Shown here: positions 5,346 to 6,960 of the stretch, piece by piece | Position numbering within the stretch: the stretch's first letter is position 1 | Layout of the letters: each line of letters begins with the position of its first letter | Source of the DNA: JACRDV01 sp024860865 [NCBI: Methanobacteriota archaeon] | GTDB lineage: Archaea > JACRDV01 | Direction: 5' to 3' | Assembly (NCBI GenBank): GCA_024860865.1 | Contig: JACRDV010000099.1 | Location: 1-6,960 of the forward strand | DNA length: 6,960 nucleotides | Notes under the pieces: generated by a model | What the model was told of the DNA's origin: nothing | What the model saw: only the letters and a program-made list of their open reading frames with translations | Databases searched by the model: none | Made by a program: the position numbers and the translations under genes

Positions 5346-5645
5346 ATGAAAGGAATTCTTCTAGCTTTTAGAGTATTCAAGAATACCGATGCAAAAACAA
5401 CTAACCTCTTCTGCCAGAAGTTTTATGGGCAAGATACAAGCTCCCATGGTGGCAAGTACCACCATCACAAGCGCGGTTTGCTTGAGGACATTCCGCATGT
5501 GAAACTAATAAGGGGAGTGATAATGCTATTAGAAAAAGATGCTGAGAAAGTGATCGAATTTCTAAAAGAGTTCAATGCTGAAGTGCATGTTAGAGAACTA
5601 GTTCTAACGCCGGGTGACGAAAAGGTATTGAGGAGGAAAGACTAA
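5346..5645 (+). CDS. Conserved-looking archaeal protein of unknown function (99 residues)
   Basis: I do not recognise a named family. The sequence opens with a hydrophobic strand (MKGILLAFRVFK), then a polar His-rich core YGQDTSSHGGKYHHHKRGLL (residues 27-46), which could bind metal or nucleic acid. A hydrophobic strand follows (KLIRGVIMLLEKDAEKVIEF, 53-72), leading into an amphipathic helix, and the end HVRELVLTPGDEKVL (82-96) looks like another strand and helix. This alternating pattern suggests a compact alpha/beta ferredoxin-like fold. There is no signal peptide or membrane segment. The ATG is supported by the TATA box exactly one archaeal promoter distance upstream. The gene ends 37 bases before hepT on the same strand, so it is probably the first gene of the toxin-antitoxin operon. 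Whether it takes part in that system is unknown. Confidence 0.75.
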   Translation: MKGILLAFRVFKNTDAKTTNLFCQKFYGQDTSSHGGKYHHHKRGLLEDIPHVKLIRGVIMLLEKDAEKVIEFLKEFNAEVHVRELVLTPGDEKVLRRKD

Positions 5646-5669
5646 ACTATTTTTGTCCCAAAGCCCAGA

Positions 5670-5674
5670 GGAGG
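5670..5674 (+). promoter_or_regulatory. Shine-Dalgarno site that sets the hepT start
   Basis: GGAGG inside GAGGAGGAG, eight bases before ATG 5683-5685. It rules for this ATG over the in-frame TTG at 5653, which has no ribosome site and would place the purine tract inside the coding region. Confidence 0.8.
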
Positions 5675-5682
5675 AGTACTAT

Positions 5683-6096
5683 ATGGAGATTAACAGAGAG
5701 CTCATAAAGAGAAGAGCAGTTGAAATCAAAAAAGCCGTAGAAGAGCTAAAATCCATAGCGTTAGCTAGCAAAGAGGAATTCCTTTCAAACTCTATCACTA
5801 TCGATGCAGCAAAATACAAGCTGCTCGTCGCCATAGAGGTAGCGATATCCATATGCAATCACATTGCCGCAAGACTGGGGAAAAAAATACCAGAAAGTTA
5901 CTCTGACTGCTTTATAATCCTTGGAGAAGCTGGCCTCGTTTCTAAAGACCTTTCTGAGAGGCTGGCAAGAATGGCAAAGTTCAGGAATATGTTGGTGCAT
6001 GTCTACTGGGAGATTGAGAATGCGAAGGTTTTCGAAATAATACAACAAGACCTAAAAGAACTGGAGGAATTTATAGGTGAGGTGGGTAAATTATGA
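5683..6096 (+). CDS. hepT: HEPN-domain RNase toxin (HepT-like)
   Basis: The 137-residue, mostly helical protein has the length and motif of HepT (DUF86-type HEPN) toxins, which cleave RNA as dimers. The signature RNMLVHVY at residues 101-108 is a perfect R-x4-H-x-Y motif: Arg101 and His106 form the RNase site, and Tyr108 is the residue that the partner nucleotidyltransferase adenylylates in characterised HepT/MntA pairs. The surrounding sequence (LARMAKFRNMLVHVYWEI) is typical of the family. Helices 1-35 and 43-65 (AAKYKLLVAIEVAISICNHI) form the usual bundle. No residue of the motif is missing, so the toxin looks active. The start was moved from a possible TTG at 5653 to ATG 5683 because of a strong ribosome site. 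Its TGA overlaps the mntA ATG by four bases. Confidence 0.9.
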   Translation: MEINRELIKRRAVEIKKAVEELKSIALASKEEFLSNSITIDAAKYKLLVAIEVAISICNHIAARLGKKIPESYSDCFIILGEAGLVSKDLSERLARMAKFRNMLVHVYWEIENAKVFEIIQQDLKELEEFIGEVGKL

Positions 6097-6506
6097 TAGT
6101 GCATCAGCTTTCAAAAAAGAAAAAAACAGGAGTTAAAAATAGTCTCAATATCATTCTTGCAAAAAGAGAAGAAGTTGTCTTCGCCTACCTCTATGGCAGC
6201 CTCCTCTCTGCCAACTGGTTCAGAGATATAGATATAGCTGTCTTTGTGGACGAAAAAAGAGTAAGCAGAAAAGAAGCCTTAGACTATGAAATATCCCTTT
6301 CCCTTGAGCTGGAAAAGGAGCTTCGCATGCCTGTCGATGTTAAGCTCTTGAACTACGCTCCTTTAAGCTTCAAGTACGAAGTCACGAAGGGTGAAGTAAT
6401 CTTCAGCAGGAATGAAGAAGCAAGATTCTCATTCCTTGAGGAAACCTGGCACCGCTATCTTGATTACGCACCCGTAGAAAGAGAGTTCATAAAGGAGATG
6501 CTCTAA
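6093..6506 (+). CDS. mntA: MNT nucleotidyltransferase antitoxin (MntA-like)
   Basis: A 137-residue minimal nucleotidyltransferase of the DNA polymerase beta superfamily. YGSLLSANWFRDIDIAVF (residues 34-51) holds the glycine-serine pair (Gly35, Ser36) and the paired metal ligands Asp45 and Asp47. PVDVKLLN (80-87) supplies the third carboxylate, Asp82. In characterised HepT/MntA systems this enzyme uses ATP to add AMP groups to the HepT tyrosine, which silences the RNase. All catalytic residues are present. The start codon overlaps the hepT stop (ATGA), so the two are translationally coupled and made in step. The extended C-terminus (EETWHRYLDYAPVEREFIKE, 116-135) matches the helical tail common in these proteins. 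The toxin-first order is common for this pair. Confidence 0.9.
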   Translation: MIVHQLSKKKKTGVKNSLNIILAKREEVVFAYLYGSLLSANWFRDIDIAVFVDEKRVSRKEALDYEISLSLELEKELRMPVDVKLLNYAPLSFKYEVTKGEVIFSRNEEARFSFLEETWHRYLDYAPVEREFIKEML

Positions 6507-6507
6507 G

Positions 6508-6960
6508 ATGGAAGACGACCGAGAAAAAATAATGGAGAAGCGCTCCTCTCTTCGAAGCTGGCGGGAGAGAGTACCGAGAAGGCCGCGATAGAACGAGCTT
6601 CTCGGCATAGCTCTGGTAGCTGTGATTTTCCTCGCCATCGTAGCCTCTGCTTTCATGGGAAGCGAGAGCACGGCTTCAAAAAATCCGGGAAAACAGTACC
6701 TGCAGCAAAAAAGCCAACCACGCAGAAGGAAACGCCTGCTCCAACTACGGTACCTCCCTAGGAAAAAACACCATCAACTTCTAAAACCGCACCAGCAAGC
6801 TACCGCTGTTCCATACCAGCGCCGAGCATAAAAATAGATTCGCCTCAAAATATCACCTACAACACCAGCACACATCCGCTCAGCTTCCTTGTAGCTGGCA
6901 GCGGTCTGGACAGCGTGCTTCTCAGCGTGGACGGCGACGAAATGGAATTGATGCTATTGA
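6508..6960 (+). pseudogene. Broken gene for a membrane-anchored extracellular protein, running off the window
   Basis: The ATG lies one base after the mntA stop, behind GGAG at 6494-6497. The frame gives an arginine-rich cytoplasmic segment (MEDDREKIMEKRSSLRSWRE and on), then an amber stop at 6589-6591. The same frame then continues as NELLGIALVAVIFLAIVASAF, a clear membrane helix, and SESTASKNPGK. After a -1 shift near 6681-6695 it goes on as a Lys/Pro/Thr-rich linker (KKPTTQKETPAPTTVPP), a second amber stop at 6759-6761, more linker, and KIDSPQNITYNTSTHPLSF from about 6828. The last is typical of Ig-like extracellular repeats of archaeal surface proteins ('INSPQNxTYN'). The frame is still open at 6960. 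The layout is a type II membrane protein with an outer Ig-like domain. Three lesions within 260 bases point to decay, unless sequence errors or recoding are involved. Confidence 0.65.

Noticed and set aside
5653-5682. Longer hepT start at the TTG codon
   Set aside because: No ribosome site precedes it, and the GGAGG tract at 5670-5674 fits the ATG at 5683; the shorter product also matches the usual HepT length.
5785-6048. Minus-strand 87-codon frame opposite hepT, and a similar 80-codon frame at 6429-6671
   Set aside because: Antisense shadows of HepT and of MntA plus the membrane-protein gene, with no domains or start signals.
6622-6831. Stand-alone 69-residue plus-strand frame beginning MIFLAIVASAF
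   Set aside because: It is the middle of the broken membrane-protein gene; its tail is an out-of-frame reading of the Pro/Thr-rich linker after the frameshift.

Overview
The window looks like accessory DNA from an archaeon, probably a thermophilic euryarchaeon; I cannot fix the genus. The support is archaeal-style TATA boxes, Lys/Glu-rich proteins, a large secreted protein with nearly 40 N-glycosylation sequons, and two toxin-antitoxin families common in thermophilic archaea. Strand use splits the window: everything supportable from about 1 to 4900 reads on the minus strand (apart from an unoriented, possible insertion-sequence end at 309-391), and everything from 5346 on reads on the plus strand. 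A roughly 480-base AT-rich divergent intergenic region separates the two halves.

Left part (1-2280) is a graveyard of gene fragments around one intact module. It holds a stray copy of the last ~60 bases of the surface-protein gene (61-122), a GC-richer patch with two hairpins that may be an insertion-sequence end (309-391), two decayed copies of the start of a family-2 glycosyltransferase (about 399-560 and 1291-1568), and the C-terminal remnant of a RecG-like/AlbA_2-type ATP-binding protein (1594-1919). Between the two glycosyltransferase remnants sits an intact toxin-antitoxin pair: a UPF0175-like antitoxin (1055-1309) and a DUF3368-type PIN ribonuclease (565-1065). The pair has its own Shine-Dalgarno site and a 12-bp palindrome upstream that could be an operator.

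Centre (2281-4957): one long gene for a secreted, heavily glycosylated surface protein of about 850 residues, ending in an EF-hand/dockerin-like calcium loop. Its stop codon lies in the stem of an intrinsic-type terminator. Its promoter region carries an 8-bp inverted repeat around a TATA-like element. A run of seven T at the start puts the best ribosome-bound ATG out of frame with the rest of the protein.

Right part (5315-6960): a strong TATA box placed for leaderless transcription drives a tight plus-strand cluster. It contains a conserved-looking 99-residue protein of unknown function, a HEPN (HepT) RNase toxin, its MNT nucleotidyltransferase antitoxin (MntA, 4-base overlap), and one base later a membrane-anchored extracellular protein broken by two amber codons and a frameshift. 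The HepT-MntA pair is the best-understood system here. Its neighbours on either side are the least understood genes in the window.
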